A stretch of 64,000 bases of DNA from CADCTQ01 sp963844325 (lineage in GTDB: Bacteria > Bacteroidota > Bacteroidia > Cytophagales > 172606-1), in the NCBI GenBank assembly GCA_963844325.1, contig CAWJNV010000002.1:1736001-1800000 (forward strand). The letters are read 5' to 3'. Made by a program: the position numbers and the translations under genes. The notes under the pieces are model-generated. The model had not been told where the DNA came from. It searched no databases and saw only the letters and a list, made by a program, of their open reading frames with translations. Below are positions 34,097 to 42,972 of this stretch, piece by piece. Every line of letters begins with the position of its first letter. The stretch's first letter is position 1.

Positions 34097-35097
34097 GTAC
34101 CATTTACGTGATCTGCCCGGACTCCAACATTCCCTACGGGGGCATCAAACAACTCTACCGGCACGTCGACGTGCTCAACAAAGGGGGCATCGCCGCCTGC
34201 CTCGTGCACCAGGAGGCGGGTTTCCGGTGTACCTGGTTCGGGAACCGGACCCGGGTGATCAGCCAGGCCGAGATGGAAGCCCGTCTCGGGGAAAGCGACT
34301 ACCTGGTTTTTCCCGAAATCGACGGCCCGCAACTTACCGAGTACTGGCCCGGCATCCGGAAAGTAGTCTTCAACCAGAACGCCCACTATACCTTCAGCAA
34401 GCATCCCGTCCACGACTGCAGCCGGCACACGCCTTACCTGCACCCCGACGTGGTGGCAACCATCGTGGTGTCGGCGCACGACGCCGCGTACCTGCGGCGG
34501 GTATTCCCGGGACTGAAGCTGTTGCGGATCCGTTACGGCCTGGATCATACCCTTTTCAACTGCGGCCCGTCGAAGCAGGACCAGATTGCCTTCATGCCGC
34601 GGAAACTGCCCGGTGACGTAGTACAGGTCATCAACATGCTCAAGTTCTGGGGGGCGCTTGAGGGCTTTGAACTGGTGGAAATAGAAAACCAGACGGAACA
34701 GGAGGTAGCCGCCACCCTGCAAAATGCGCTTTTTTTCCTGTCGTTCAGTGACCGCGAGAGCTTCGGGTTGCCCCCGGCGGAGGCAATGGCCTGCGGTTGC
34801 GTGGTGATCGGCTACCACGGCAGCGGCGGCCGGGAATTCCTCAAAGCCCCGTACGGCTATCCCGTGCAGGCGGCCAACCTGCTGCAATTCAGCCAGACGG
34901 CAGAACGCGTGATCCGCTTGTACCGGCAGCATCCCGAACGGGTACGGGAGCAGGGACGGCAAGCCTCCGCGTTCATACTGCAACAATACGCCCTGCAGCG
35001 CGAAGAAGACAGCATCCTGGCGGCCTGGCGGGCCATCCGGGCAGGGGCGCGGGCGGGCCGCCGGCATGCAGTCGCCTCCGGCGTGGAATTATGCTGA
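34093..35097 (+). CDS. Glycosyltransferase, GT4/GT-B type
   Basis: 334 residues from the ATG at 34093, which overlaps the previous stop (ATGA). YGGIKQLYRHVDVLNKGG is the N-terminal acceptor-domain start of a GT-B enzyme. The C-terminal donor domain shows LSFSDRESFGLPPAEAMACGCVVIGYHGSGGREFL, the E-x7-E signature in its GT4 form. Unlike its neighbours it is a retaining-type glycosyltransferase by family. A gap of 117 bases follows before the next gene. Confidence 0.87.
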   Translation: MSTIYVICPDSNIPYGGIKQLYRHVDVLNKGGIAACLVHQEAGFRCTWFGNRTRVISQAEMEARLGESDYLVFPEIDGPQLTEYWPGIRKVVFNQNAHYTFSKHPVHDCSRHTPYLHPDVVATIVVSAHDAAYLRRVFPGLKLLRIRYGLDHTLFNCGPSKQDQIAFMPRKLPGDVVQVINMLKFWGALEGFELVEIENQTEQEVAATLQNALFFLSFSDRESFGLPPAEAMACGCVVIGYHGSGGREFLKAPYGYPVQAANLLQFSQTAERVIRLYRQHPERVREQGRQASAFILQQYALQREEDSILAAWRAIRAGARAGRRHAVASGVELC

Positions 35098-35214
35098 AAT
35101 GACTTCACGTGGACCGCTTTACCGCCAATGCGCCCGGCGACTACGACGGGTTCCACGACAAGGCCCTGGCGGGCACGCATGACTCCTTATTGCAATCTTC
35201 CAACTCCCCATCCA

Positions 35215-37377
35215 ATGAATCATGCAATTTTTCTTGTGTTCGACGATGCCTACTGCCAGCCGGCCATTGCCTGCCTGAAAAGCATCGAGGCCAACTACCC
35301 CGGGCACCCGCGCATCCTGGCCTGCTACGACGGCAACGACGACGCCGTGCTCGCCTTCCTGGCGTCGGTGCGCAACCTGGAACGGGTGCCCTACGAGCCC
35401 GACGACGCCCGGCTGGAGGGGATTTCGCTGGGGGTGGTCAACTCCCCCAAAGTATTCTACCGGTACCGGCTGTGGAGTGAGCGGTTCGACGCCTACGACG
35501 ACATCCTGCACCTGGACGTGGATACCCTGGTGCTCAAACCGCTGGATGCGCTTTTCGGGCGGGACGCGTTTTTTGCCGTTTCGGATCACTCCAACCCGGG
35601 CTACCGCGTGCTCAGGAGCGAGGCAAGGCACGACCCGCAACTGGTGCAACGGCTGGCCGAAGACCAGCTTTTCTTTCCCGACGGCCAGGACGAGATGATC
35701 AACGCGGGCGTGTTCGTGATTCCGAAGCGCTACCGCAACCGGGCCCAGTACGAGAAATTATGGGAGCTGACCCGCCGGTACAACGACTACCTGCTTTTTG
35801 CCGACCAGAGCGCCATTTCCCTGTGGTGCCACTACAACCAGATTCCCATCGCCACGGATTACCGCTTTAATTTCCAGGCCTGGTTTTTCTACAGCGACGC
35901 TTTCTTCTACGACGGTTTTTTCGGGCCGGGCTTCTCGGTGGACGACATCCACCTGCTGCACTTCAGTTCGTGGAAGCACCACGGCGCGTACTACCAGCAT
36001 TTTGCGGCACTGGCCGGCGGGTTTCTCCGGCTCGGCGAAAAGGTGGCCGCGTTTTACCCCCAGCCGGGCGGCAAATACGACCTGTCTTCCCTGAGCGTCA
36101 TCCTGTCGGTGAAGATCGAAACGGCCGACCGGCTGCACAACCTGGGCCTGCTGCTCGACTATTTCGAGGCGTACTTCACCGGCTACGAAATCGTCCTGGT
36201 CGAGCAGGGGCCGGTTTCGCGCCTGGACGATTGGCTGGCCGGCCGGCCCAACGTGTTCCACTGCTTGGTGCCTACCGGCAGTTGCCATTACAAAACCCGC
36301 AACCTCAACCTGGCCACCCGCCTGAGTACGCGGCCCTACGTGATGATGTGCGATTGCGACGTGTTCTGCAAGCCGGAGGCCATCGTGGCCGCCCTGCAAC
36401 GCGTCAAGGCCGGCGTTACCTGCGTTTCGCCCTACAACGGCCTGGTGGTGCAGGTGAAAAAGCACCTCTTCGCGGCGGGTCCGGAAATGACCCGCCTGGT
36501 AGCCGCCCTCCCGTATTATCCCAAGGACTTCAACCTGCGCCTGCACGAATACGACTACACCGACACGGAGCCCCTCTACGGCAACAGCAACTACGACAAC
36601 ACGGGGGGCTGCCTCGTGTACAACAAGCGGGACGTGGAAATGGCCGGCGGCTGGAATGAGAACTTTGTGTCGTACGGCTTTGAAGACATGGAGTTCCTCT
36701 ACCGCCTCCGCAAACTGGGGTATTCGTACGAGAAAACAGCCGGGTTCAACCTCTACCACCTGGAACACGAAAGGCTGGTAGACAGCATGTACAACAACTT
36801 CTACCGCACCAACGAGGAGGAATGGAACCACGTGGGGAGCATGAGCCCGGAAGCCCTGCAAACGTACGCCCTGAACGGTTTCCGGCACCTCCAGTTTGAC
36901 CCGGGGCAGTGCATCCAGGTGCGCAACACCCGCGAAGGCTATTCGGTGCAGCAGGTGCACACGGGTAAGCCCGACCTGCCCGACCTGTCGATCATCGTGC
37001 CGCTGCTGACGCCTTCGGCCGTGTACGGCCAGCACATTGATGCTTTCCTCAACTACCTGGAGCAGCACAACAACGGCTACGAGGTGATCCTGGTGGAAGC
37101 CGGCGCCCGCGATTACAAATACCTCAAGAACCACAAGAACGTCAAGTACTGCTGGTACGGCACCGAAACCACCGACCTGGCAACGCTGGCCGAGAAGGGG
37201 GCGCGGGAAACCAACCGGCAGTCGCTGCTGGTGTGCGACCTGACGGTGCCCGTGGACACTACCGCTTTCGAAGCGGCCCTGCAAGGCCAGGGCGGACCGC
37301 CGAATCAATATGTGTACCCCTACGTCAAACGCTTCAACGCGCATGAACTTACCTCCCAGCCACAGTTACAGCCTTGA
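35215..37377 (+). CDS. Multidomain glycosyltransferase (GT8-like + GT2 + third GT-A-like part)
   Basis: 720 residues from the ATG at 35215 (MNHAIFLVFDDAYCQP). Domain 1, about 1-270, is GT8/glycogenin-like with LHLDVDTLVLKPLDAL (DVD near 101). Domain 2, about 290-590, is GT2-like: LSVILSVKIETADRLHN, MMCDCDVFCKPEA (DCD near 380), and SYGFEDMEFLYRLRKLGY as ED motif. Domain 3, about 610-720, starts again like a GT2 (DLSIIVPLLT...YEVILVEAG) but stops before a DxD motif. A chain with three sugar-transferase modules could build an oligosaccharide repeat by itself. The next gene starts 35 bases before its end. Confidence 0.85.
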   Translation: MNHAIFLVFDDAYCQPAIACLKSIEANYPGHPRILACYDGNDDAVLAFLASVRNLERVPYEPDDARLEGISLGVVNSPKVFYRYRLWSERFDAYDDILHLDVDTLVLKPLDALFGRDAFFAVSDHSNPGYRVLRSEARHDPQLVQRLAEDQLFFPDGQDEMINAGVFVIPKRYRNRAQYEKLWELTRRYNDYLLFADQSAISLWCHYNQIPIATDYRFNFQAWFFYSDAFFYDGFFGPGFSVDDIHLLHFSSWKHHGAYYQHFAALAGGFLRLGEKVAAFYPQPGGKYDLSSLSVILSVKIETADRLHNLGLLLDYFEAYFTGYEIVLVEQGPVSRLDDWLAGRPNVFHCLVPTGSCHYKTRNLNLATRLSTRPYVMMCDCDVFCKPEAIVAALQRVKAGVTCVSPYNGLVVQVKKHLFAAGPEMTRLVAALPYYPKDFNLRLHEYDYTDTEPLYGNSNYDNTGGCLVYNKRDVEMAGGWNENFVSYGFEDMEFLYRLRKLGYSYEKTAGFNLYHLEHERLVDSMYNNFYRTNEEEWNHVGSMSPEALQTYALNGFRHLQFDPGQCIQVRNTREGYSVQQVHTGKPDLPDLSIIVPLLTPSAVYGQHIDAFLNYLEQHNNGYEVILVEAGARDYKYLKNHKNVKYCWYGTETTDLATLAEKGARETNRQSLLVCDLTVPVDTTAFEAALQGQGGPPNQYVYPYVKRFNAHELTSQPQLQP

Positions 37378-38086
37378 TGTCATACTGGTGTCCAACGCCA
37401 CTACACCGGCGTTGCGCGCCATGAGCCAGCAGGCCATTGATTCGGCCGGTACCCGGGCCCGGGTCATCGTGCTCGAATCCAACCGGTCGGTCAGCTACCA
37501 CGGCGCCACCACCCTCTACCCGGACGTTCCGTTCGGCTACAACGCCTACCTGAACATCGGGGCCCGGGCGGGCACTGGCGAATACATCTTTTTCGGCAAC
37601 AACGACCTGCTGTTTACGCCCGGCTGGGACGTGGCGCTGATCGGGGCGATGCGGGAACGGGGCGCCGCCTCCGCCTCGCCTTTGTGCCCCCGGTCGCACG
37701 CCCCCTTCGGCTTGCTGGCGCACTCCGGCGTTCGGACCGGCTACCAGGTGTTCGAACGGTTCTGCGGCTGGGCGTTCCTGTGGACCCGGGCTTTGTTCGA
37801 ACGGGCCGGGGGGCTCGACGAAACCTTCACGTTCTGGTGTTCCGACAACGCCGCCGTCGCGCAGTTGGAAAAGCTCAACCAGGCGCACCTGCTGGTAACG
37901 GGCAGCGTGGTACACCACCTGGGCGGCGGCAGCAATACCATCGACGGACTCGATGCCGGTACCACGTACCAGTATACGGTGGAGGAAATCAGGAAGTATA
38001 ACCAGGTGTACGACCAGGACCTGCGCATTGACCGGAGCTGGCGCCTGCCCGCCAACCTGGCGCTCGACCTGCCCGAAAACCCGTAA
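37343..38086 (+). CDS. Glycosyltransferase family 2-like protein
   Basis: 247 residues from the ATG at 37343, inside the end of the previous gene. It has SYSLDVILVSNATTPALRAMSQQAID, the N-terminal GT-A strand and helix, and GEYIFFGNNDLLFTPGWD, where NND stands at the DxD position. FCGWAFLWTRALFERAGGLDETFTFWCSDNAAVAQL is the acceptor-side segment with the usual FDExF..W.xD pattern. It ends LALDLPENP. A role in the same glycan as the flanking genes is inferred from the tight overlap. Confidence 0.85.
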   Translation: MNLPPSHSYSLDVILVSNATTPALRAMSQQAIDSAGTRARVIVLESNRSVSYHGATTLYPDVPFGYNAYLNIGARAGTGEYIFFGNNDLLFTPGWDVALIGAMRERGAASASPLCPRSHAPFGLLAHSGVRTGYQVFERFCGWAFLWTRALFERAGGLDETFTFWCSDNAAVAQLEKLNQAHLLVTGSVVHHLGGGSNTIDGLDAGTTYQYTVEEIRKYNQVYDQDLRIDRSWRLPANLALDLPENP

Positions 38087-38126
38087 GGCCCGACCCCGTT
38101 TTTCCGCCCGTAAAACCACTCCGGCC

Positions 38127-39923
38127 GTGAACAACCCCTACTTCTCTTTGCTCCGGACCGCCTGGCGGTACGCCCGCCAGGAACGTTCCCGTTACGTGCT
38201 GGTGTACGCCTTGCTGATCGGGTCGAACCTGGTGGTGGCCCTGCACCCGCTGCTCTACGGGCGGTTCGTGGATGCGCTGCAACGCCGGCAAATGCCGGTG
38301 CTCTCGTGTTTCTGGCTCTACGCGGGCTGCTACCTGGCCCTGCGACTGCTGGAATGGTGTTTCCAGGGACCGGCCCGCGTCATGGAGCGGCAACTGGCCT
38401 TCACTGTAAGCCGCAACTACCTCGACGAAATGTACCGGCAGGTGCTGCACCTGCCCCTGGAATGGCACCAGCAATACCACAGCGGTGCCACCATCAACCG
38501 CCTCCGCAAAGCCTACGCGGCCCTGAAAGAGTTTTTCCAGATCGGCTTTATCTACCTGCACGCCTTTTCCAAATTTTTCTTCTCGCTGGCGGCAATGGTC
38601 TACTTCCTGCCCCTGTTCGGATCGGTGGCCGTCGGCATCGGGGCGCTTACGGTATGGGTGATCATTAAATTCGACAAGCCTTTCATCCGTTCGCTGCACG
38701 AGGTCAACGAGGGGGAGCACGCCGTCTCGTCCAACCTGTTCGACGGACTTTCCAACATCCGCACCGTCATTACCCTGCGGCTGGAAAAGCGGATGGGCGA
38801 GAGCCTGATCGATAAAGTAATGGCCATCCTGCCCGCGTTCCGCCGCAACGTGATCCTCAACGAGTGGAAATGGTTCAGCGCCTACATGCTGGTGGGGCTC
38901 ATTTACGTGGTAATGCTGATGGGCTACGCTTACCAGCATTACCGGCCCGGGCAAACCTTTTACCTGGGCGGGCTCATTACCCTGATCGGTTTTGTCAACC
39001 AGTTCACCAGCGTTTTTCACGACGTGGCCTGGCTCTACACCCAGGCCGTGCAACACAACACCGACGTGGAATCGGCCCGCAGCATTACGGAAGCTTCCAC
39101 CCGGTGGGGGCAGCCGCTGGCCGCCGAGCCGCTGGCTGACACCTGGCAGTCCATTGACATTGAACGGCTGCACTTCCTGTACGGGGCAAGCGGCGCCGGG
39201 CAGCGGCTCTCGCCGGACCGGCCGCCGCCGGGGACGCACGGGTTGCACGGCTTGTCGCTGCGCATCCGGCGGGGACAACGGATTGCCCTCATCGGGGGGA
39301 GCGGCAGCGGCAAAAGCACGCTGCTGGCCCTGCTGTGCGGCATCTATTTCCCGCGGGAAGGCGTAGCCCTCACGGTAGACGGCCACGCCATCCCCGACTG
39401 GGGCCGGCTGGCCGCCTCGGTAACGCTCATTCCCCAGGAGCCCGAAGTGTTTGAGAACACCATTTTGTACAACATTACGCTGGGACTGCCCTATACCCGG
39501 CAGGAAGTGAACCGCGTGTGCCAGCTGGTCTGCTTCGACGAAGTACTGGAACAACTGCCCTTCGGGCTGGATTCAAACATTCAGGAGAAAGGGATGAACC
39601 TGTCGGGCGGGCAGAAACAACGCCTGGCCCTGGCCCGGGGCCTGCTGGCCGCCCGCAACAGCAACCTCGTGCTCCTGGACGAACCCACCAGCAACCTCGA
39701 CCACCGGACCGAAAGGCAGGCGTACGAGAACCTGCTGGCGGCCCTGGCCGGTAAAACGGTCATTGCCGCGCTGCATAACCTGCAACTGCTGAGCCACTTC
39801 GACTACGTGTACGTGCTGCAAGGGGGACGCATCACCGAGCAGGGCAGTCCCGCGGATCTGCAACGGCACGGCCAGAACTTCAACAAACTCTGGCAGGTGC
39901 ATCAGCGTTTGGGACCCTGTTAA
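38127..39923 (+). CDS. ABC exporter of the glycosyltransferase cluster
   Basis: 598 residues from the GTG at 38127 (VNNPYFSLLRTAWRYARQ), preferred because nothing upstream looks coding. Membrane part about 1-330 (YALLIGSNLVVALHPLLYG; FWLYAGCYLALRLLEW; FFFSLAAMVYFLPLF; AYMLVGLIYVVMLMGY). ATPase 360-595: Walker A GGSGSGKST near 390, signature LSGGQKQ near 492, Walker B LVLLDEPTSNLD near 515. There is no N-terminal C39 peptidase domain, so a leader-peptide cleavage role is not supported. It probably exports the glycan or glycosylated product made by the five upstream enzymes. Confidence 0.88.
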   Translation: MNNPYFSLLRTAWRYARQERSRYVLVYALLIGSNLVVALHPLLYGRFVDALQRRQMPVLSCFWLYAGCYLALRLLEWCFQGPARVMERQLAFTVSRNYLDEMYRQVLHLPLEWHQQYHSGATINRLRKAYAALKEFFQIGFIYLHAFSKFFFSLAAMVYFLPLFGSVAVGIGALTVWVIIKFDKPFIRSLHEVNEGEHAVSSNLFDGLSNIRTVITLRLEKRMGESLIDKVMAILPAFRRNVILNEWKWFSAYMLVGLIYVVMLMGYAYQHYRPGQTFYLGGLITLIGFVNQFTSVFHDVAWLYTQAVQHNTDVESARSITEASTRWGQPLAAEPLADTWQSIDIERLHFLYGASGAGQRLSPDRPPPGTHGLHGLSLRIRRGQRIALIGGSGSGKSTLLALLCGIYFPREGVALTVDGHAIPDWGRLAASVTLIPQEPEVFENTILYNITLGLPYTRQEVNRVCQLVCFDEVLEQLPFGLDSNIQEKGMNLSGGQKQRLALARGLLAARNSNLVLLDEPTSNLDHRTERQAYENLLAALAGKTVIAALHNLQLLSHFDYVYVLQGGRITEQGSPADLQRHGQNFNKLWQVHQRLGPC

Positions 39924-39931
39924 CGGGTAAT

Positions 39932-39982
39932 GAAAAAGGCAAGAAGCGTAGTATGCAAATGCTGCTTTTCTTGCCTTTTCAG
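39932..39982 (+). terminator. Hairpin after the glycosyltransferase/ABC cluster
   Basis: GAAAAAGGCAAGAAGC pairs imperfectly with GCTTTTCTTGCCTTTTC. It lies 9 bases after the ABC stop and is the probable end of the cluster transcript; no long T run follows. Confidence 0.6.
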
Positions 39983-40074
39983 CTAAAGAACGAACCTGCC
40001 CCCGCACGGTACTGCTGTCAAAAAATTTTCGAAAGCCTGTAATGAACGGGCGACTCAGTCGTCTTTGCCCATGT

Positions 40075-40587
40075 ATGGACACCCAAGAGTTTAAGCAGCG
40101 TGTTTTTCCCAGCAGAGACCGGCTTTACCGCGTGGCCCGCCTGCTGCTGGGCAGCCGCGAGGAGGCCGAGGATGCCTTGCAGGATGTGCTGCTGAGGCTC
40201 TGGGACAACCGGCTGCAACTGTCGGCCTACCATAGCCTGGAGGCGCTTGCCGTGCGCATCACCCGCAACCTGTGCCTCGACCGGCTCAAATACCGGCAGC
40301 ACCGGAAGATGGTCGCCGTGGAACAGCTTGCCGGCACGACCGATCACCGCACCCCCGAGCAACTGGCCGAGCTTTCCGACAGCACCAAACTCGTGCAGCG
40401 GCTCTACGCCGAGTTGCCCGAAGCACAACGGGTCGTGCTGCACCTGCGGGAGGTGGAGGAGTACTCCTACCAGGAGATCGAGCAGGTTACCGGCATGAGC
40501 GTCAACAACATCCGCGTCATCCTTTCGAGGGCCCGCAAACAGGTGAGGGAGAATTATTTAAAAATCAACGCGTATGAACGTAAGTGA
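40075..40587 (+). CDS. ECF-type sigma factor
   Basis: 170 residues from the ATG at 40075 (MDTQEFKQRVFPSRDRLYRVAR). Region 2 contains SREEAEDALQDVLLRLWDNR and ALAVRITRNLCLDRLKYRQ. Region 4 contains LPEAQRVVLHLREVEEYSYQEIEQVTGMSVNNIRVILSRARKQVR. The last 14 bases overlap the anti-sigma gene. It is the classic Bacteroidota ECF/anti-sigma pair and should recruit polymerase to promoters probably including its own operon. Confidence 0.92.
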   Translation: MDTQEFKQRVFPSRDRLYRVARLLLGSREEAEDALQDVLLRLWDNRLQLSAYHSLEALAVRITRNLCLDRLKYRQHRKMVAVEQLAGTTDHRTPEQLAELSDSTKLVQRLYAELPEAQRVVLHLREVEEYSYQEIEQVTGMSVNNIRVILSRARKQVRENYLKINAYERK

Positions 40588-41356
40588 AGTAGAAGCCCTG
40601 CTGGACAGGTATTACGAGGGAGAAACGTCCGTGGAAGAAGAGCAGCAACTGCGGGCTTACTTCCGGCAGGCCGGCCAGGTGCCGGCTCACCTGCAAAGCC
40701 ACGGGGTCACCTTCGGCGCCCCCGAAGCGCTGCGGGCCCAGAAGACGCAGATGGCGGCCTGGGAAGACTGGCTGGTTACCTACGACCGCAACCAGGCCGG
40801 GGGAAGCGTGGTGCAGCGGTGGCTGGGCTACCCGGTCGGGTGGCGGGTTGCCGCCGGCATCACCCTGATCCTGCTGGGCTTCGGCGGGGGGGCGTGGTAC
40901 AACCACTCCCGCGGGCCCGATCAGCCCCCGCCGGCAGCGCAGGCGGCCCCGGACCAGGTGACGGCCGCCCGGCGCGTGCTGGGCTTTGACCAGACGAACC
41001 GGACCTCGGCCAGCGAAAGAATACAGGTCGTGCGGCAAACCACGCACCTGCCCGAAGCAGACCGGGAACTGATCCAACTGCTGGTCAATACGCTCAACTT
41101 CGACGACAACGTAAACGTACGGCTGGCCGCCTGCCAGGCCCTGTACCACTTCGGGCAAACGCCCGGGGTGCGGGAAGCATTCATTCAGTCACTGCGGGTA
41201 CAGACCCACCCCAACGTGCAGGTGGCCCTCATCGACGTACTCATCGCCCTGGAAGAAAAGCGGGCCCTGCGCGAGATGCAGCGGCTTACCCAGGACTCCA
41301 CCGTGCTGGAAATCGTCCGCCTGCGGGCCCAGCAGGGCGTAGGCAAACTCATTTAA
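40574..41356 (+). CDS. Membrane anti-sigma factor with periplasmic HEAT-like repeats
   Basis: 260 residues. The cytoplasmic part (1-85: SEVEALLDRYYEGETSVEEEQQLRAYF) has the short helical look of anti-sigma N-termini. One transmembrane helix lies at about 94-113 (WRVAAGITLILLGFGGGAW). The outer part is helical repeats: LVNTLNFDDNVNVRLAACQALYHFG, EAFIQSLRVQTHPNVQVALIDVLIAL, HEAT-like modules that could sense a partner. It overlaps the sigma gene by 14 bases. It probably sequesters that sigma factor until a periplasmic signal arrives. Confidence 0.85.
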   Translation: MNVSEVEALLDRYYEGETSVEEEQQLRAYFRQAGQVPAHLQSHGVTFGAPEALRAQKTQMAAWEDWLVTYDRNQAGGSVVQRWLGYPVGWRVAAGITLILLGFGGGAWYNHSRGPDQPPPAAQAAPDQVTAARRVLGFDQTNRTSASERIQVVRQTTHLPEADRELIQLLVNTLNFDDNVNVRLAACQALYHFGQTPGVREAFIQSLRVQTHPNVQVALIDVLIALEEKRALREMQRLTQDSTVLEIVRLRAQQGVGKLI

Positions 41357-41406
41357 ACGTACCCGTCCGACCCATGCCCACTCACTCCTTACTGCTACAC
41401 CATCCC

Positions 41407-42228
41407 ATGAAAAAATGTATGCGGGTCTGCCTGCTGCTCGGCGCCTGTCTGCTGGGTGCATCCCTGGCCCCGGCCCAAACCAAAGAAGACAAAAAAAACA
41501 GTTCCAACGGGGAATTCCGGGCCAAACTTGCCAACAACGCATCGCAAAAAGTACTGTTGCTGCTCAAGGGGGGCGGGGTACGCATCGAGGGCTACGACGG
41601 GGAGGAAATCATCATCCGCGCCCCGGGCCGGGTGCCGCCGCCCGAAAGGGCCAAAGGACTCAAGCCCCTGTACGACACCGCCGAAGACAATTCCGGCATC
41701 GGGTTGTCCATCACCCGGGAGGGCAACACCCTGCGCATCACCACCGCTTCCCGCTACGACGGCGAGTACAGCATCCGCCTGCCCAAAAAGGTCTCCCTGC
41801 AATTCGAGCAGGTGAACTGGGGCGGAGGCCGCCTCGAAGCCACCGCCCTGACGGGCGACCTGGAAGTAAAGACCAATGACGGCAGCATCGAGTTGAACAA
41901 CGTAACCGGCCCCATCGTGGCCAGTTCTACCAGCGGCAGCATTACGGTGACCTACGCCAGCGTGGAACAAAGCAAGCCCAGCGCCATCTCCAACATCAGC
42001 GGGGTGATTGACATTACCCTGCCGGCAAGCACCAAAGGGAGCCTGAAACTCTCCTCCATCAGCGGCGAAATCTACAGCGACATGGAAGTGAAAATGGCCC
42101 GGGGCCGCGACAACCTGACCCGCCTCGGCGGGGGGAGCAACCACATTGAAGGTACGCTCAACGGCGGAGGCGTGGAAATCAGCCTGAATACCATCAGCAG
42201 CGACATTTTCGTGCGCAAGCACAAGTAA
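41407..42228 (+). CDS. Secreted DUF4097-like beta-helix protein 1
   Basis: 273 residues from the ATG at 41407, with a signal peptide (MKKCMRVCLLLGACLLGASLAPAQ). The body is a chain of short strands typical of DUF4097/DUF4098 putative adhesin folds: NKDGSIELNNVTGPIVASSTSGSITVTY, ISNISGVIDITLPASTKGSLKLSSISGEIYSDME. This repeat shape makes a right-handed beta structure. It is the third gene of the ECF operon; the family's function is unknown, though it is often tied to envelope stress responses. Confidence 0.82.
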   Translation: MKKCMRVCLLLGACLLGASLAPAQTKEDKKNSSNGEFRAKLANNASQKVLLLLKGGGVRIEGYDGEEIIIRAPGRVPPPERAKGLKPLYDTAEDNSGIGLSITREGNTLRITTASRYDGEYSIRLPKKVSLQFEQVNWGGGRLEATALTGDLEVKTNDGSIELNNVTGPIVASSTSGSITVTYASVEQSKPSAISNISGVIDITLPASTKGSLKLSSISGEIYSDMEVKMARGRDNLTRLGGGSNHIEGTLNGGGVEISLNTISSDIFVRKHK

Positions 42229-42273
42229 TCCCTTTCGTCCCCAAACCCGCCTTATCCCCAAACCGCCTCATCC

Positions 42274-42972
42274 ATGAAAAGCCTCTTTACCACTGCCCTG
42301 GCCTGCCTGCTGACGCTGCCCGGGCTGGCCCAGAAAATCATCGAAAAGACCTTGCCCTATAATCCCAGGCAAAGGGTGAACCTGCATTTGAAGTTTGCCG
42401 ATACCATACGGGTGCAAGCCTGGGACAAACCGGAAGTGTACATCAAGACCAGCGTAACGTTGAACCAGGGAAAATTGAACGACGCCCTGCGGCTGAACTT
42501 TGTTTCCGGGCCGGAGGAAATCAGCGTAACGGCTGATTTTGACAAGCAACTCGCCAAACAGGGCACGCGGGCCGACTGTACCGAACCCAACGGCAACAAT
42601 ACGAGCATCGACGAAGGAGGGGACCGGTACTACCTGTGTTACGACATCGTTTACGAAGTATACCTGCCGCGGCAGGCCGACCTGCGCCTGGAAACCATCG
42701 ACGGCAACGTCGAGCTTAAAGAGCTGACGGGGCCGGTGCAGGCCAAATCCATCAGCGGGTTCGTGGACATGAGCTGGGCCAGAAACAAAGGGGCCGACGT
42801 GGCCATGAAAACCATTTCGGGCGAAGTATACAGCGACCTCGACATTAACTTTCAGAACAAGCGGGAAAACGCATCCCCGGTGGGGTACCTGCTGCAAGGC
42901 AAAATAAAGGAGGGCGGCTCCCGCCTGCAACTTGAGTCGATCAGCGGCAACGTTTACCTGCGGGCCCGCTGA
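42274..42972 (+). CDS. Secreted DUF4097-like beta-helix protein 2
   Basis: 232 residues. Signal peptide MKSLFTTALACLLTLPGLAQ. The second half has the same strand ladder as its neighbour: LRLETIDGNVELKELTGPVQAKSISGFVDMSW and MKTISGEVYSDLDINF, ending LESISGNVYLRAR. The middle carries a C-T-E-P-N...C pair (CTEPNGNNTSIDEGGDRYYLC) that could form a disulfide. It starts 45 bases after its paralogue and ends the ECF operon. Confidence 0.82.
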   Translation: MKSLFTTALACLLTLPGLAQKIIEKTLPYNPRQRVNLHLKFADTIRVQAWDKPEVYIKTSVTLNQGKLNDALRLNFVSGPEEISVTADFDKQLAKQGTRADCTEPNGNNTSIDEGGDRYYLCYDIVYEVYLPRQADLRLETIDGNVELKELTGPVQAKSISGFVDMSWARNKGADVAMKTISGEVYSDLDINFQNKRENASPVGYLLQGKIKEGGSRLQLESISGNVYLRAR

